A stretch of DNA of 64,000 nucleotides from Neolewinella maritima (GTDB lineage: Bacteria; Bacteroidota; Bacteroidia; Chitinophagales; Saprospiraceae): positions 729,673-793,672 of the forward strand of contig NZ_CAKLPZ010000002.1 in assembly GCF_923081025.1 (NCBI RefSeq), given 5' to 3'. Position numbers and translations under genes: made by a program. Every line of letters starts with the position of its first letter. The stretch's first letter is position 1. The notes under the pieces were generated by a model that worked only from the letters and a program-made list of their open reading frames with translations, did no database searches and was not told where the DNA came from. Shown one piece after another: positions 1-9,310 of this stretch.

Positions 1-2
1 GG

Positions 3-692
3 CCCACGACCGTGATTGGAACCAACGCGACTAAAACGCCGGGGCAGGCCCTGTGCTGGGATGGCGATACCGATATCACCATCGGTATCGCTACCGATGG
101 TAGCGGGAAGGGTAACGCCATCATGGATAACCTGCGGATGGAGGAGGTCGGCTTCGCCGGCCTGCCGGTAGAGCTCACCGTATTTGAGGCGCGCGCGCTG
201 GCTGATCGGGTGGAACTATCCTGGCGCACCGATTCCGAGGTTGACAACGACTATTTCGCGATCGAGCGCAGCTGCCCGGGTGAGGAATGGATGGAAGTAG
301 TGCGCCAGGTCGGCTACGGCAATACCAACGAGACGTACGACTACGTGGCTACGGATGAGTCTCCCCGCCCGGACATGAATTACTACCGGCTCAAGCAAGT
401 GGACTACGATGGAAACTACGGCTATTCTACGATCAAATCCGTCCGCTACGACGGGCAGGAGGATAGCAGTCGCCCCCCCTTTCCTAACCCGACCTACGGT
501 ACGGTGAGTATGCCCGGTATGGACCGCTCCACAACTATCCACGTCATCAATGCGCAGGGACAAGCAGTCAAGGTATTGCCCCCCCGGACAGCGCGAACCG
601 CTTCCCGCACCACTATCGACCTGAGTGGTCTACCCACTGGGGTATACCACATCCATAATGGAACAACTATGCAGCGCGTGATCAAGCAGTAG
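3..692 (+). CDS. T9SS-sorted exported protein, 3' part (5' end outside window)
   Basis: The frame is open from the first bases, so the gene starts upstream of the window; the GTG at 12 is only the first possible internal start. The visible part aligns with the C-terminal half of the next gene: a KTPG...LxW segment, the end of a concanavalin-like domain with a DNLRMEEV signature, a linker domain (ELSWRT...NDYFAIERS...NYYRLKQVDYDGNY), then a terminal domain starting at FPNPTYG and ending in LPTGVYHI. That last domain matches the type A T9SS sorting signal, so the product is probably exported to the cell surface or medium. Its ligand or activity cannot be read from this part. Confidence 0.85.
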   Translation, partial: PTTVIGTNATKTPGQALCWDGDTDITIGIATDGSGKGNAIMDNLRMEEVGFAGLPVELTVFEARALADRVELSWRTDSEVDNDYFAIERSCPGEEWMEVVRQVGYGNTNETYDYVATDESPRPDMNYYRLKQVDYDGNYGYSTIKSVRYDGQEDSSRPPFPNPTYGTVSMPGMDRSTTIHVINAQGQAVKVLPPRTARTASRTTIDLSGLPTGVYHIHNGTTMQRVIKQ

Positions 693-700
693 TCACCAAC

Positions 701-720
701 GGGGCGGGGCCGCAGGTGCA
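701..720 (-). repeat. Copy 1 of the GCACCTGCGGCCCCGCC element
   Basis: Reads GGGGCGGGGCCGCAGGTGCA on the plus strand. Nearly the same 19-20 bp occurs at 32917-32936 (one change), at 58385-58403 (reverse orientation) and, weaker, at 36493-36511. Just downstream lie the arms ATATTTAAGC (721-730) and GCTTAAATAT (756-765), a perfect 10-bp inverted repeat. Function unknown. Confidence 0.6.
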
Positions 721-811
721 ATATTTAAGCTGCAATGTCGGTTATAACACTGATTGCTTAAATATCAGACACTACGTCCTAATTCATCGCTTTTGCGAGA
801 ATCCCAACTGT

Positions 812-1987
812 ATGCTTCGACTGGTTTTGCTATGTGTCCTGCTGACACCCCTTCGGCTTGCTTACGCACAGACCACGGTCTTCCTGTTCGAGTGGGAAGG
901 AACGGACCCACTTGTAGCGACCATCGGACCGAATGCCTCCTCGGTAGGTAATAAGACGTCCACCAAACTTCGCGAGGACGGTAACACTAAAGGGATCGCT
1001 CCGCCGACGATCGGTAATGGGAACAAGGACATTACCCTGATACTCAATGATAATGTGATCTTCAACGTACCCGGTATCGACTTATCGTTCGACTACCAGC
1101 AGGACGATGCCACGAACACCCTGGTGCAACGGGGCAGCTTCCGCATGGGCGTCAACGGAATGAACATCACCTATCGCGTCGAGAACGGCACGGGGGGAGG
1201 CACTACCGTATCGTCGCCCAACTTCCCGATACCGAACGATGATGTCTACCGTACGTACCGCTTCCGCTATGAACCCGGTGTGGGTAATGCCGTCCTCTCC
1301 GTAGACGGCGCGCAACTCTGGACCAACCCGATCAAGACCCCCGGGAGGAGTCTGTACTGGGTAGGGGATGGGAACATCGTAGTCGGCACCCTGCTCGACG
1401 GAAACAGTTTGGGTAAGGCCCTACTAGATAACCTGCGGATGGAGGAAGTGGTCGCTTCCGCCAGTCTACCCATAGAGCTCGTGTGGTTCGATGCCGAAGT
1501 AGCCGAGAACCAGGTACACTTTAGCTGGCGTACCGCACGGGAGACCGATAACGCCTACTTCGTTATCGAACGCTCCGCTTCTGGCAGTGGGTGGCAAGAA
1601 ATAGGCACCACGCCCGGCAGCGGTACCTCGGTTGCCGGCCGGACCTACACTTACAAAGATACCGGCCCTATGACCGGCACCAATTACTACCGGCTCAAAC
1701 AGGTCGATTACGACGGGACATACCAGTACTCCGCCGTCAGATCCGTCGTCGTAGCGAAGGAAGAGTATAGCGAATTACTCTACCCAAATCCTACCCGCGG
1801 CAAGTTCACCGTACGCAATACTTCGGGGAGTAGCAGGCCGCAACTCTTTGATGCGCGGGGCAGAAAGGTAAGTACGGTGAACGCCTCTACTACGGACGGC
1901 TTCCTGCATATGAATATTTCGGAGTTGCCCGATGGCGTGTACTACTTACGCAGCGGCAGCACCGTACAGCGGCTGCGTAAGCACTAG
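812..1987 (+). CDS. T9SS-sorted exported protein with lectin-like domain
   Basis: 391 residues from the ATG at 812. This start is chosen because it begins a clean signal peptide (MLRLVLLCVLLTPLRLAYAQ); the frame is open further upstream but codes for nothing signal-like. Residues about 20-215 look like a concanavalin-A/LamG-type beta-sandwich (alternating strands, DNLRMEEV at the end). Next comes a domain of about 90 residues common in Bacteroidota secreted proteins (HFSWRT...NYYRLKQVDYDG). A C-terminal T9SS sorting domain starts at LYPNPTRGKF and ends in LPDGVYYL. It is a tandem paralogue of the preceding gene, which suggests local duplication. A carbohydrate- or surface-binding role is inference. 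Confidence 0.85.
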   Translation: MLRLVLLCVLLTPLRLAYAQTTVFLFEWEGTDPLVATIGPNASSVGNKTSTKLREDGNTKGIAPPTIGNGNKDITLILNDNVIFNVPGIDLSFDYQQDDATNTLVQRGSFRMGVNGMNITYRVENGTGGGTTVSSPNFPIPNDDVYRTYRFRYEPGVGNAVLSVDGAQLWTNPIKTPGRSLYWVGDGNIVVGTLLDGNSLGKALLDNLRMEEVVASASLPIELVWFDAEVAENQVHFSWRTARETDNAYFVIERSASGSGWQEIGTTPGSGTSVAGRTYTYKDTGPMTGTNYYRLKQVDYDGTYQYSAVRSVVVAKEEYSELLYPNPTRGKFTVRNTSGSSRPQLFDARGRKVSTVNASTTDGFLHMNISELPDGVYYLRSGSTVQRLRKH

Positions 1988-1995
1988 GGGCGCAC

Positions 1996-2003
1996 TACCT
2001 TTG
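1996..2003 (+). promoter_or_regulatory. -7 promoter box TACCTTTG of aroA
   Basis: Perfect match to the Bacteroidota -7 consensus TAnnTTTG. It is followed by only 6 nt before the aroA ATG at 2010, so the transcript would begin at or next to the start codon. No Shine-Dalgarno sequence fits in the gap. Confidence 0.55.
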
Positions 2004-2009
2004 CCAGCA

Positions 2010-3272
2010 ATGACGTCCCCCCTCGAGATCTCCTATCCGGGCGGCCCGCTCACCGGCCACCTTCGCCTTACCGGCTCCAAATCCATTGCCAACCGGGCCC
2101 TGCTCATCCGGGCACTCACACCGGACGGTTTTACCATCCACGGGCTGGCGGCGGCGGACGATACCGTCCGAATGCAGCAGTTGCTGGAATCAGACGACGA
2201 AGTACTCGACTGTGGCCCCGCCGGCACTACTTACCGCTTCCTTACCGGCTACCTCTGCCGCCGCCAGGGTACCCAACTGCTTACGGGCAGCGCGCGGATG
2301 AAGGAGCGCCCCATCGGTATCCTGGTCGATGCGCTACGCAGCCTGGGGGCTGATATTACTTACGCGGAAAACGAAGGCTACCCGCCGCTGCACATCGGAT
2401 ACAGTGCCCTGGACAAGAGCGACCGGGTGAGTATCGCGGCCGATACCAGCAGCCAGTACATTTCCAGCCTGCTGATGCTGGCCCCGACGCTACCGAACGG
2501 CCTGAAGCTCACGCTGGAGGGGGAGATTGTAAGTATGCCCTACATCAAGATGACGCTGTCTTTGATGGGCTACTTTGGCATCAAGCACCACTGGGAGGGG
2601 CAGACCGTGATCGTAGCCCCGCAGTACTACCAAGCCCGCGACTTCACCGTAGAGGCGGACTGGTCGGCGGCCAGCTACTACTACAGCCTGGCCGCCCTGA
2701 GCGAGTCGGCCGAGCTGCACATCGATGGCTTGTTCCAGGATAGCCTGCAGGGTGATGCGGTGGTGAAGGAGCTCTACGAAGAATTCGGGGTCACTACCAC
2801 CTTTACCGATACGGGTGTCCAGCTGATCAAGCCGGCCGGCACCGTAGCCCCCGTGCTGTTCGAGCACAACTTCGTGGACTGTCCGGACATCGCCCAGACG
2901 CTCATGGTCACCTGTGCCGGACTGGGTGTGCAGGGGCTGTACTCCGGCCTGCAGACGCTATTCATCAAAGAGACCGACCGGGTGAAGGCCATGAAAGCAG
3001 AATTGGGTAAGGTGGGCGTCTCGCTCTACAAGATCCCGCAGCGGATGGCCGGCAAGACCGGCATCCTGTACTTTGCCCAGGAAGGGCGGGCAGACTACGC
3101 CGCCGGCACCCCCACCTTCGCTACCTACCACGATCACCGCATGGCTATGGCACTGGCACCGCTGGCCGTACAGCACGCTGTCCGACTGGAGGATCCGGAG
3201 GTGGTCAAGAAAAGCTATCCGGACTTCTACCGCGACCTGCAACAGTTAGGGATCGGCCCAAAAACCGTCTGA
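2010..3272 (+). CDS. aroA: 3-phosphoshikimate 1-carboxyvinyltransferase (EPSP synthase)
   Basis: 420 residues. Joins shikimate-3-phosphate and phosphoenolpyruvate to give EPSP in the shikimate pathway (chorismate and aromatic amino acids), in the cytosol. Visible signatures are the N-terminal LTGSKSIANRALL (substrate-binding Lys24, Ser25, Arg29), GTTYRFLTGY, the middle SSQYISSLLM, and the C-terminal DHRMAMALAPLA. The ATG at 2010 is chosen over upstream codons because homology begins within a few residues of it and a TACCTTTG box lies 7 nt before. The next gene starts 1 nt after the stop, so the two are probably cotranscribed. Confidence 0.95.
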   Translation: MTSPLEISYPGGPLTGHLRLTGSKSIANRALLIRALTPDGFTIHGLAAADDTVRMQQLLESDDEVLDCGPAGTTYRFLTGYLCRRQGTQLLTGSARMKERPIGILVDALRSLGADITYAENEGYPPLHIGYSALDKSDRVSIAADTSSQYISSLLMLAPTLPNGLKLTLEGEIVSMPYIKMTLSLMGYFGIKHHWEGQTVIVAPQYYQARDFTVEADWSAASYYYSLAALSESAELHIDGLFQDSLQGDAVVKELYEEFGVTTTFTDTGVQLIKPAGTVAPVLFEHNFVDCPDIAQTLMVTCAGLGVQGLYSGLQTLFIKETDRVKAMKAELGKVGVSLYKIPQRMAGKTGILYFAQEGRADYAAGTPTFATYHDHRMAMALAPLAVQHAVRLEDPEVVKKSYPDFYRDLQQLGIGPKTV

Positions 3273-3273
3273 C

Positions 3274-4050
3274 GTGGCCCGTACCCGCAAGGTGCACGAA
3301 AGCCGTACGACGGTCGATCTCGACGGACTGCGCGTACCGGTGCGCATCATCACCGAGCGGGGGCGGCGGGCTACGATCGCGGCGGTGCGGCAGCGGGCCC
3401 TCTATATCCGTCTGCCCCACGGGCTCGCCGCCGCCGCCCGGGAGCAGCGCATTCACGAGATGCTGGCCTGGGCCCTGCGCACCGCCCGCGAAAAACCGGA
3501 GGCCTTCGCCCACTTCACCGGCTTGCCGCGGGCGGCGCGCTACGTATTCGGCTTCGGTGAGCAGGAGTATGAGATAGGGGTAGGGGAGCATGCACTGGCG
3601 CACCACAAGATCGTGGCGACCGCAGCGCACCGCCTCCAGATTTTGCTCTGCACCCGCGGTGCCCGCCCCGCGATGAACCGGGTGATCCCGAAGTTGCTGG
3701 CCAAGCACTTTGCGGCACAGGAGCTGGCCCGGGTGGCCCGCCGGGTGCACGAACTCAACGCCGCCCACTTCCAGCGACCGATCCGTGGGGTCAAACTCAG
3801 CGATACGTATAGCCGCTGGGGCTCCTGCTCGCACCGGGGGAATATCAACCTGGCTACCCGCCTGCTGCTGGCGCCCGATGCCGTACTGGACGCGGTGATC
3901 GTGCATGAGCTGGCGCACCTGGTCCACGCCGATCATTCCCCCCGCTTCTGGGCCGAGGTAGCCCGCGCCCTGCCCGATTATAAAAAGTACGACGCCTGGT
4001 TGAAAGAACACGGGGGTGGGCTGCGTTTCATCCCTACTCCCGTGGACTAA
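3274..4050 (+). CDS. YgjP/SprT-like (WLM/DUF45) metallopeptidase
   Basis: 258 residues with a GTG start directly behind the aroA stop. The C-terminal half carries the family signature YSRWGSCS followed by VIVHELAHLVHADHSPRFW; the HELAH zinc site is at residues 211-215 with a further His (HSPRFW) as likely third ligand. This is the YgjP type of cytosolic zinc metalloprotein, whose physiological substrate is poorly known. The N-terminal 130 residues form the usual basic beta-rich domain. The association with aroA looks positional only. Confidence 0.85.
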   Translation: MARTRKVHESRTTVDLDGLRVPVRIITERGRRATIAAVRQRALYIRLPHGLAAAAREQRIHEMLAWALRTAREKPEAFAHFTGLPRAARYVFGFGEQEYEIGVGEHALAHHKIVATAAHRLQILLCTRGARPAMNRVIPKLLAKHFAAQELARVARRVHELNAAHFQRPIRGVKLSDTYSRWGSCSHRGNINLATRLLLAPDAVLDAVIVHELAHLVHADHSPRFWAEVARALPDYKKYDAWLKEHGGGLRFIPTPVD

Positions 4051-4058
4051 ACCAGCGT

Positions 4059-4946
4059 ATGCGTCACTTTACCCTCCTGCTCTTTGCTTTTTTCGGCCTC
4101 GTGCTCAGCTCCTGTATCTCACCCAAGAAGGCCGCCGAGCGCTACCAGCCGCAGATCGATAGCCTATCCACCGTAGCGCGGGTGCAGGCCGACACCATCC
4201 AGCGCCTCACCCTGGCCCTGGAGCGGAGCCGGGGCGGCAACGATATGCTGCTCGTGACCCAGGACCGCCTACAGGACCGGCTGGCTGCCCAGGACGACCG
4301 CATCGAGGAGCTGGAGAGTAACCTGAGTAGCACCAGCGACCAGATGAGTCAGCGGGTCACCGACCTGCGCTCCGCGCTGGTGGCCAATGACCGGATGGTG
4401 GATAGCCTGATCCGCCTGCAGTCGGCGGCCATCAATGAGTTCTCCATCGGTATCCAACTGGCGGCCGAACTACTGAGCGACTCCCTGCAGGGGCGGCTGG
4501 ACAGCAGCAGCTACGAGATCACGGAACTACCCGGCGAGCTGGTACTGAGCGTGCAGGAGGGTGTGCTGTTTCGTCCCCGCTCCGTAGGCTACCTGGCGCG
4601 GGGCAACGAGGTGGTGCTGAAGGTGGTCACGCAACTACTACAGCAAAACCCCCTGCTCAAACTGCGGATCGTAGGCCATACCGACAACCAGCCCAATACC
4701 CTCAAGGGCACGGACAACTGGGAATACGGTGCGCTGCGGGCCAGCACCATCGCTAAGGAACTAGCCGAAACATACTATGTGAGTCCCAACCGACTGGTGG
4801 CCGCCAGCCAGGGCGAATACGGGCCGAGTCGCTCCAACGCCACGCCCGAAGGCCGCATGCGCAACCGACGCATCGACTTCGTATTTACGAACAACGTCGG
4901 AAATCTGCTGCGCCAACTGGACCGGGTAGCCCGGGCCGGAAAGTAA
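4059..4946 (+). CDS. OmpA-family lipoprotein with coiled coil
   Basis: 295 residues. Signal peptide with lipobox LSSC (Cys19), so the protein is lipid-anchored. Residues about 30-120 are a heptad-like, charged coiled coil (LQDRLAAQDDRIEELESNL). The C-terminal 120 residues are an OmpA-like peptidoglycan-binding domain with the core LRIVGHTDNQ and the closing NRRIDFVF. It should tie the outer membrane to peptidoglycan. It starts 8 nt after the YgjP-like gene and probably ends the aroA transcription unit. Confidence 0.9.
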   Translation: MRHFTLLLFAFFGLVLSSCISPKKAAERYQPQIDSLSTVARVQADTIQRLTLALERSRGGNDMLLVTQDRLQDRLAAQDDRIEELESNLSSTSDQMSQRVTDLRSALVANDRMVDSLIRLQSAAINEFSIGIQLAAELLSDSLQGRLDSSSYEITELPGELVLSVQEGVLFRPRSVGYLARGNEVVLKVVTQLLQQNPLLKLRIVGHTDNQPNTLKGTDNWEYGALRASTIAKELAETYYVSPNRLVAASQGEYGPSRSNATPEGRMRNRRIDFVFTNNVGNLLRQLDRVARAGK

Positions 4947-4965
4947 CTTTTTTGGTCAAACTAGC

Positions 4966-4996
4966 TTGGTGTTACGCTAATTAGCGTATATCTTGC
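4966..4996 (+). promoter_or_regulatory. Promoter with a 16-bp perfect palindrome in the spacer
   Basis: TTG (4966-4968), 20 nt, then TATCTTGC (4989-4996), close to the Bacteroidota TTG...TAnnTTTG pattern and 19 nt before the exonuclease ATG at 5016. The spacer is nearly filled by the perfect palindrome TACGCTAATTAGCGTA (4973-4988), a plausible operator for a dimeric repressor. It has no loop and no following T-run, so it is a poor terminator for the preceding gene. Confidence 0.45.
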
Positions 4997-5015
4997 GCGC
5001 TTACCCAAACGCAGT

Positions 5016-5768
5016 ATGGTAGAGCAGATCGACATCACCCGGATTCTTTTTTTGGACATCGAAACCGTGAGTGGAGTAGCTACCTACGAGCAGCTCGATG
5101 AGCAGTTTCGCCAGCTCTGGGCCTACAAAGCGCCCGGTGCCCTGAAGCGCTACGGGGAGGAACTGACCGAAGAAGAACTGGCCGCCTCCTACACGGACAA
5201 GGCCGCCATTTTCGCCGAGTTCGGCAAGATCGTCTGCATCAGCGTCGGGGCGGTGTACCGCGACAAGGACAAGCAGCTCAAGATCCGCCTCAAGTCATTC
5301 GCCAACCGCGACGAGAGCAAACTACTGGAAGACTTCAACGAGATGCTCGACCAGTACTACGGCGACCCGGCCAAGTTCTACCTCTGCGGCCACAACATCA
5401 AGGAGTTCGACGTGCCCTACATGTGTCGCCGCATCATAGCCCAGCAGCAAAAGCTACCCGCCCTGCTCGACATCAGCGGCAAGAAACCCTGGGAGACCAA
5501 GCACCTGGTGGACACGATGGATCTCTGGAAGTTCGGCGACCGCAAGGCCTACGTATCCCTCAAGCTACTGGCCGCCGTACTCGGCTTTCCCAGCCCCAAG
5601 GACGATATCGACGGCAGTGATGTAGGCCGGGTATTCTGGGAGGAGGACGACGTGGAGCGCATCGCCGTATACTGCGAGAAGGATGTGCTGGCTACCGCGC
5701 AGTTATTTCTCCGCTATCAGCGCAAACCGCTCTTCGCCGAAGACCAGGTGCACTACGTAGCGCGTTAA
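5016..5768 (+). CDS. Predicted DEDDy 3'-5' exonuclease (PolB-like proofreading domain)
   Basis: 250 residues, a stand-alone ribonuclease-H-like exonuclease. All three motifs are visible: ExoI FLDIETVSG (Asp, Glu), ExoII GHNIKEFDVPY (Asp) and ExoIII YCEKDVLAT (Tyr, Asp). The fold is that of the proofreading domain of family B polymerases, here without a polymerase. Expected to remove nucleotides 3' to 5' from DNA with two metal ions. A monocistronic unit behind its own palindrome-containing promoter. Confidence 0.85.
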   Translation: MVEQIDITRILFLDIETVSGVATYEQLDEQFRQLWAYKAPGALKRYGEELTEEELAASYTDKAAIFAEFGKIVCISVGAVYRDKDKQLKIRLKSFANRDESKLLEDFNEMLDQYYGDPAKFYLCGHNIKEFDVPYMCRRIIAQQQKLPALLDISGKKPWETKHLVDTMDLWKFGDRKAYVSLKLLAAVLGFPSPKDDIDGSDVGRVFWEEDDVERIAVYCEKDVLATAQLFLRYQRKPLFAEDQVHYVAR

Positions 5769-5813
5769 TGGGCCTAATGTCGGCACGAAAGCCCGGCGGT
5801 CTGTATTTAGACT

Positions 5814-5821
5814 TAGCTTTG
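5814..5821 (+). promoter_or_regulatory. -7 box TAGCTTTG upstream of the M36 peptidase
   Basis: Exact TAnnTTTG match 39 nt before the ATG at 5861. No TTG was found at the expected -33 distance, so the call rests on the -7 box alone. Confidence 0.35.
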
Positions 5822-5860
5822 GGCGTATATCCCTAGTCGACACTGGTTTCCGGTCCGTTA

Positions 5861-8800
5861 ATGCCCCTCATGAAAGTACTTTTACCCCTTGCCCTATTCT
5901 GTTTATTCACTTCACTTAGCGCCCAGGAAGGAGGCTCACCCGCCTACGACTTCCTGCGCGATCGTACGGAGGAGCTGGGCCTCGTCGCATCCGACCTGTG
6001 GGAACTGCGCGTAAGCGACGAGTACGTTTCTACTGATGGCACTCAACACGTCTACGTAGGGCAGGAGCTCTACGGCACACCGATCTACAACGCGCAGGCC
6101 GCCGTCCATTACCGCGACGATCGGGTGATCTACCATACCTCCAACCTACAAGCCGATATTCGCAAGAGGGGCCAGGCGACCGTGCCGCAGCTCACTGCGG
6201 AGCAGGCCTTCCGCCGGTTGGGGCTTACCGCGCAGTCCCGCATGCTTTCGGCTGACCTGGTCTACTACCCGATGCCCGGAGCGCAGGCTGCCTTACAGCT
6301 CGTCTGGCAGCTCGTCGAGGAGGATGCTAGCGCGCACGTCACGCTACACATGGTCGACGCCGCTACCGGAGCAGACCTGTACCAGACTAGCCTCACGCTC
6401 AGCTGTTCCTTCGATGAAGGGCCACAGGGCGGGGCCGCCAGTGCGGTGCATACCCATAAGAGCAGCACGGCTATCCCGAGCGACCGCGGCGACGGCGCCC
6501 TGTATAATGTATTCCCCTTCGGTCTGGAATCCCCCAACGACGGTACCCGTAGTCTCCTGCTCGAACCCGCCGACGAGCTGGCTTCTCCCTACGGATGGCA
6601 CGATACCAATGGCGTGCCGGGGCCGGAGTACACCATTACCCGGGGCAATAACGCGTATGCCTACCGAGACGCGGATACTACCCAGAACCAACCCGATCCG
6701 GGCATTGTAGCCGATGGAGGCCCTGAGCTCGATTTCGACTTCTTCTTCGCCCCCATGCAGCGGCCCGATAGTATCGTTGAGGCTTCGCTGACCCAGCTAT
6801 TCTACACCACCAATATGCTGCACGACTGGACGTACCGCCACGGCTTCGACGAAGCCGCGGGCAACTACCAGCGCAACAACTACGGCCGCGGCGGGAAGGG
6901 GCGGGATCCCGTACTGGCCGAAACCCACGACTCCTCCGGCAGCAACAACGCCAACTTCTCCACCCGCGGCGACGGTAGCTCCGGCCGCATGCAGATGTAC
7001 CTCTGGGGTACACCCAGCCTACTGACCGTACTCTCCCCCGACGACCTGGCGGGCGAACGCCGTACGGGGCGGGCCGAGTTTGGCGCTCAGGTGGGCGATG
7101 TGCCCCTGACTGCCCTACTGGCGATTGGCCGGGACGGTACCGAAAGTCCCACCCTGGGTTGCTCCGCACTGGTCAACCCCGAGGAAGTACGCGGTAAGAT
7201 CGCCCTGATCGATCGCGGCAGTTGTACGTTTCAGCAGAAGGCCTTCAATGCCGAAACGGCCGGCGCCGTCGGGGTAGTGATCTGCAACCCCAATAACAAC
7301 CTAATCACCATGGCGGGGGCCGAAAATGCGAGTGACATCCCGGTCACTATTCCCGTTGTCATGCTACGGGAACGCGACTGTACACCCCTGCGGCAGGTGA
7401 TCACGGCCGGTGGCGAAGTAGAAGTAGCGCTGCAGGACAACAATCTCACCCCCCTCGACGGCTCCTTCGACAACGGTGTAGTAGCCCATGAGTACGCCCA
7501 CGGGGTGAGCATCCGCCTGGTCGGCGGACCGGCCAGGTACACCTGCCTGCAGAACGATGAGCAGATGGGGGAGGGCTGGTCCGATTTCTTCCTGCTGGCC
7601 TCCACCCCGCAGTCCGCTACGCCTAACCCCGACGGGACGGAATTGCGCGGTATCGGCGTTTACTCTACCTCCGGTGGGCCCGGCGCGCGTGGGTTCCGCT
7701 CCCAATTCTACTCTACCGACTTTTCCGTGAATAACCATACCTACGACGACGTCATCACGGACGCCATTCCGCACGGGGTGGGGGAGACCTGGGCGGCTAG
7801 CCTGTGGGATCTGTACTGGAAGATGGTGGACGCATACGGCTTTGATGACGACCTGATCACCGGTACCGGCGGCAACAACGCCGCCGTGCGGCTGGTCATC
7901 GAAGGCATGAAGTACACGCCCTGCAGCCCCGGGCTGGTCGACGGCCGCGACGCGCTGCTCGTTGCCGATCGCCAGCTCAGCGGTGGAGCTAATGCCTGTT
8001 TGATCTGGGAAGTCTTCACCCGCCGTGGACTGGGTGTATCGGCTACGCAGGGGACCGGTCTTTCCCGCAGTGATAACCGGGAAGCCTTCGACGCGCTTCC
8101 GAGCTGCATTCCTACCGTGAAGCTGCTGAAGACGGCCGATACTACATTCATCAGCCCCGGAGACGAAATCACCTTCACGCTCACGGTCCGCAACGATAAG
8201 GCCGGGCCGGCAACGGGACTCACCCTTACGGATACCCTCCCGGAAGGACTGCAGCTAGCCATGAACACCGTAAGTAGCGAAGTGGAATTCGAATCCACCG
8301 CGGAGGCCGTCACCTTTTCGGTCCCTGACCTCGCCCCCGGCGAGTCGTACACGATCGCGTATACCGCCCGCTCCGCCCCGGAGATCGCCAGCACCCGGCT
8401 GCTACTCAGTGCGGCGGACACCACGGACGCAAACCTGTGGGATATCCTGTCCAACACAGGTACAGCCAGCTGGATGCGATCCGACTCGACCCCCTTCGCC
8501 GGCTCCCGGGCCTGGTTCGTACCCAATGAGAATTCAGCGCAGGACCAGGTTCTGCGGCTGCGTGACCCGGTCACCCTGGATGGCCCCCATCCAGCGCTGC
8601 GGTTTTTCACCAAGTACCGGACGGAAGTTGCCTTCGATGCCGGTATCGTGCAGGTAAGTACGAACGGAACGGACTGGAACAATGTCGATCAGCAGTTCGT
8701 GCGGTTCGGCTACCGCGGCATAGTAAGCGGATCGGCAGCCCGGCCGCTGCGCAACACACCTACCTTCTGGGGCGATAGTGAGGGCTATCAGGAGGCTATC

Positions 8801-9301
8801 GTAGACCTGGCCGCCTACCGTGGGCAGTCGATCTACGTACGCTACCGCTTCATTAGTGATGGATCGGTCGGAGCCGGAGGCTGGTGGGTCGATGAGATCG
8901 AGCTACTGTCTGACCTACACACCTACGACGGACTAGCCACCCTGACGACCACGGAGGGAGACACCGCTACGGCCCGCGTACCCGAGTTCGGGGTAGTCGT
9001 CAATGCGAGTGAGATCGTCAGTGGTATCGGCCGCACCCTACCCACCAACCGTAGCGTACGGCTGTACCCCAACCCCGCTACGGACCGACTGGCAATACGC
9101 TTACAGACGGCACAGGCCGGACGCCTGCAACTCGATGTATTCAGCATGGACGGCCGCCGGGTACTGCGTCAGTCCAGCCAGGTCAGCCAGGGGGCGAATG
9201 CGCTGGACCTCAGCGTAGCCGATCTACCAAGCGGTCAGTATACGGTTCGACTCACCGAGGCGGCGGCCCTGACCACCCTGAAGCTGACCGTAGCGCACTA
9301 A
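5861..9301 (+). CDS. Secreted M36 (fungalysin) metallopeptidase, T9SS cargo
   Basis: 1146 residues. ATG 5870 gives a shorter, equally good signal peptide (MKVLLPLALFCLFTSLSAQ). Order of parts: signal; FTP-like propeptide (about 45-200); M36 catalytic domain with a protease-associated (PA) insert at about 405-525 (IALIDRGSCTF...AVGVVICN); zinc site HEYAH at 543-547 and third ligand Glu571 in GEGWSDFF; a DUF11-type beta domain at about 750-840; a MAM/jelly-roll-like region around 850-1020 (WWVDEIEL); and a T9SS sorting domain from about 1065 (VRLYPNPATDRLAI). Expected to digest proteins outside the cell after propeptide removal. All catalytic residues are present. Confidence 0.93.
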   Translation: MPLMKVLLPLALFCLFTSLSAQEGGSPAYDFLRDRTEELGLVASDLWELRVSDEYVSTDGTQHVYVGQELYGTPIYNAQAAVHYRDDRVIYHTSNLQADIRKRGQATVPQLTAEQAFRRLGLTAQSRMLSADLVYYPMPGAQAALQLVWQLVEEDASAHVTLHMVDAATGADLYQTSLTLSCSFDEGPQGGAASAVHTHKSSTAIPSDRGDGALYNVFPFGLESPNDGTRSLLLEPADELASPYGWHDTNGVPGPEYTITRGNNAYAYRDADTTQNQPDPGIVADGGPELDFDFFFAPMQRPDSIVEASLTQLFYTTNMLHDWTYRHGFDEAAGNYQRNNYGRGGKGRDPVLAETHDSSGSNNANFSTRGDGSSGRMQMYLWGTPSLLTVLSPDDLAGERRTGRAEFGAQVGDVPLTALLAIGRDGTESPTLGCSALVNPEEVRGKIALIDRGSCTFQQKAFNAETAGAVGVVICNPNNNLITMAGAENASDIPVTIPVVMLRERDCTPLRQVITAGGEVEVALQDNNLTPLDGSFDNGVVAHEYAHGVSIRLVGGPARYTCLQNDEQMGEGWSDFFLLASTPQSATPNPDGTELRGIGVYSTSGGPGARGFRSQFYSTDFSVNNHTYDDVITDAIPHGVGETWAASLWDLYWKMVDAYGFDDDLITGTGGNNAAVRLVIEGMKYTPCSPGLVDGRDALLVADRQLSGGANACLIWEVFTRRGLGVSATQGTGLSRSDNREAFDALPSCIPTVKLLKTADTTFISPGDEITFTLTVRNDKAGPATGLTLTDTLPEGLQLAMNTVSSEVEFESTAEAVTFSVPDLAPGESYTIAYTARSAPEIASTRLLLSAADTTDANLWDILSNTGTASWMRSDSTPFAGSRAWFVPNENSAQDQVLRLRDPVTLDGPHPALRFFTKYRTEVAFDAGIVQVSTNGTDWNNVDQQFVRFGYRGIVSGSAARPLRNTPTFWGDSEGYQEAIVDLAAYRGQSIYVRYRFISDGSVGAGGWWVDEIELLSDLHTYDGLATLTTTEGDTATARVPEFGVVVNASEIVSGIGRTLPTNRSVRLYPNPATDRLAIRLQTAQAGRLQLDVFSMDGRRVLRQSSQVSQGANALDLSVADLPSGQYTVRLTEAAALTTLKLTVAH

Positions 9302-9310
9302 GGCTACGGA

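Noticed and set aside
3205..4011. 268-codon minus-strand frame opposite the YgjP-like gene
   Set aside because: Gly/Arg/Pro-rich shadow; the HELAH metallopeptidase frame is the real one.
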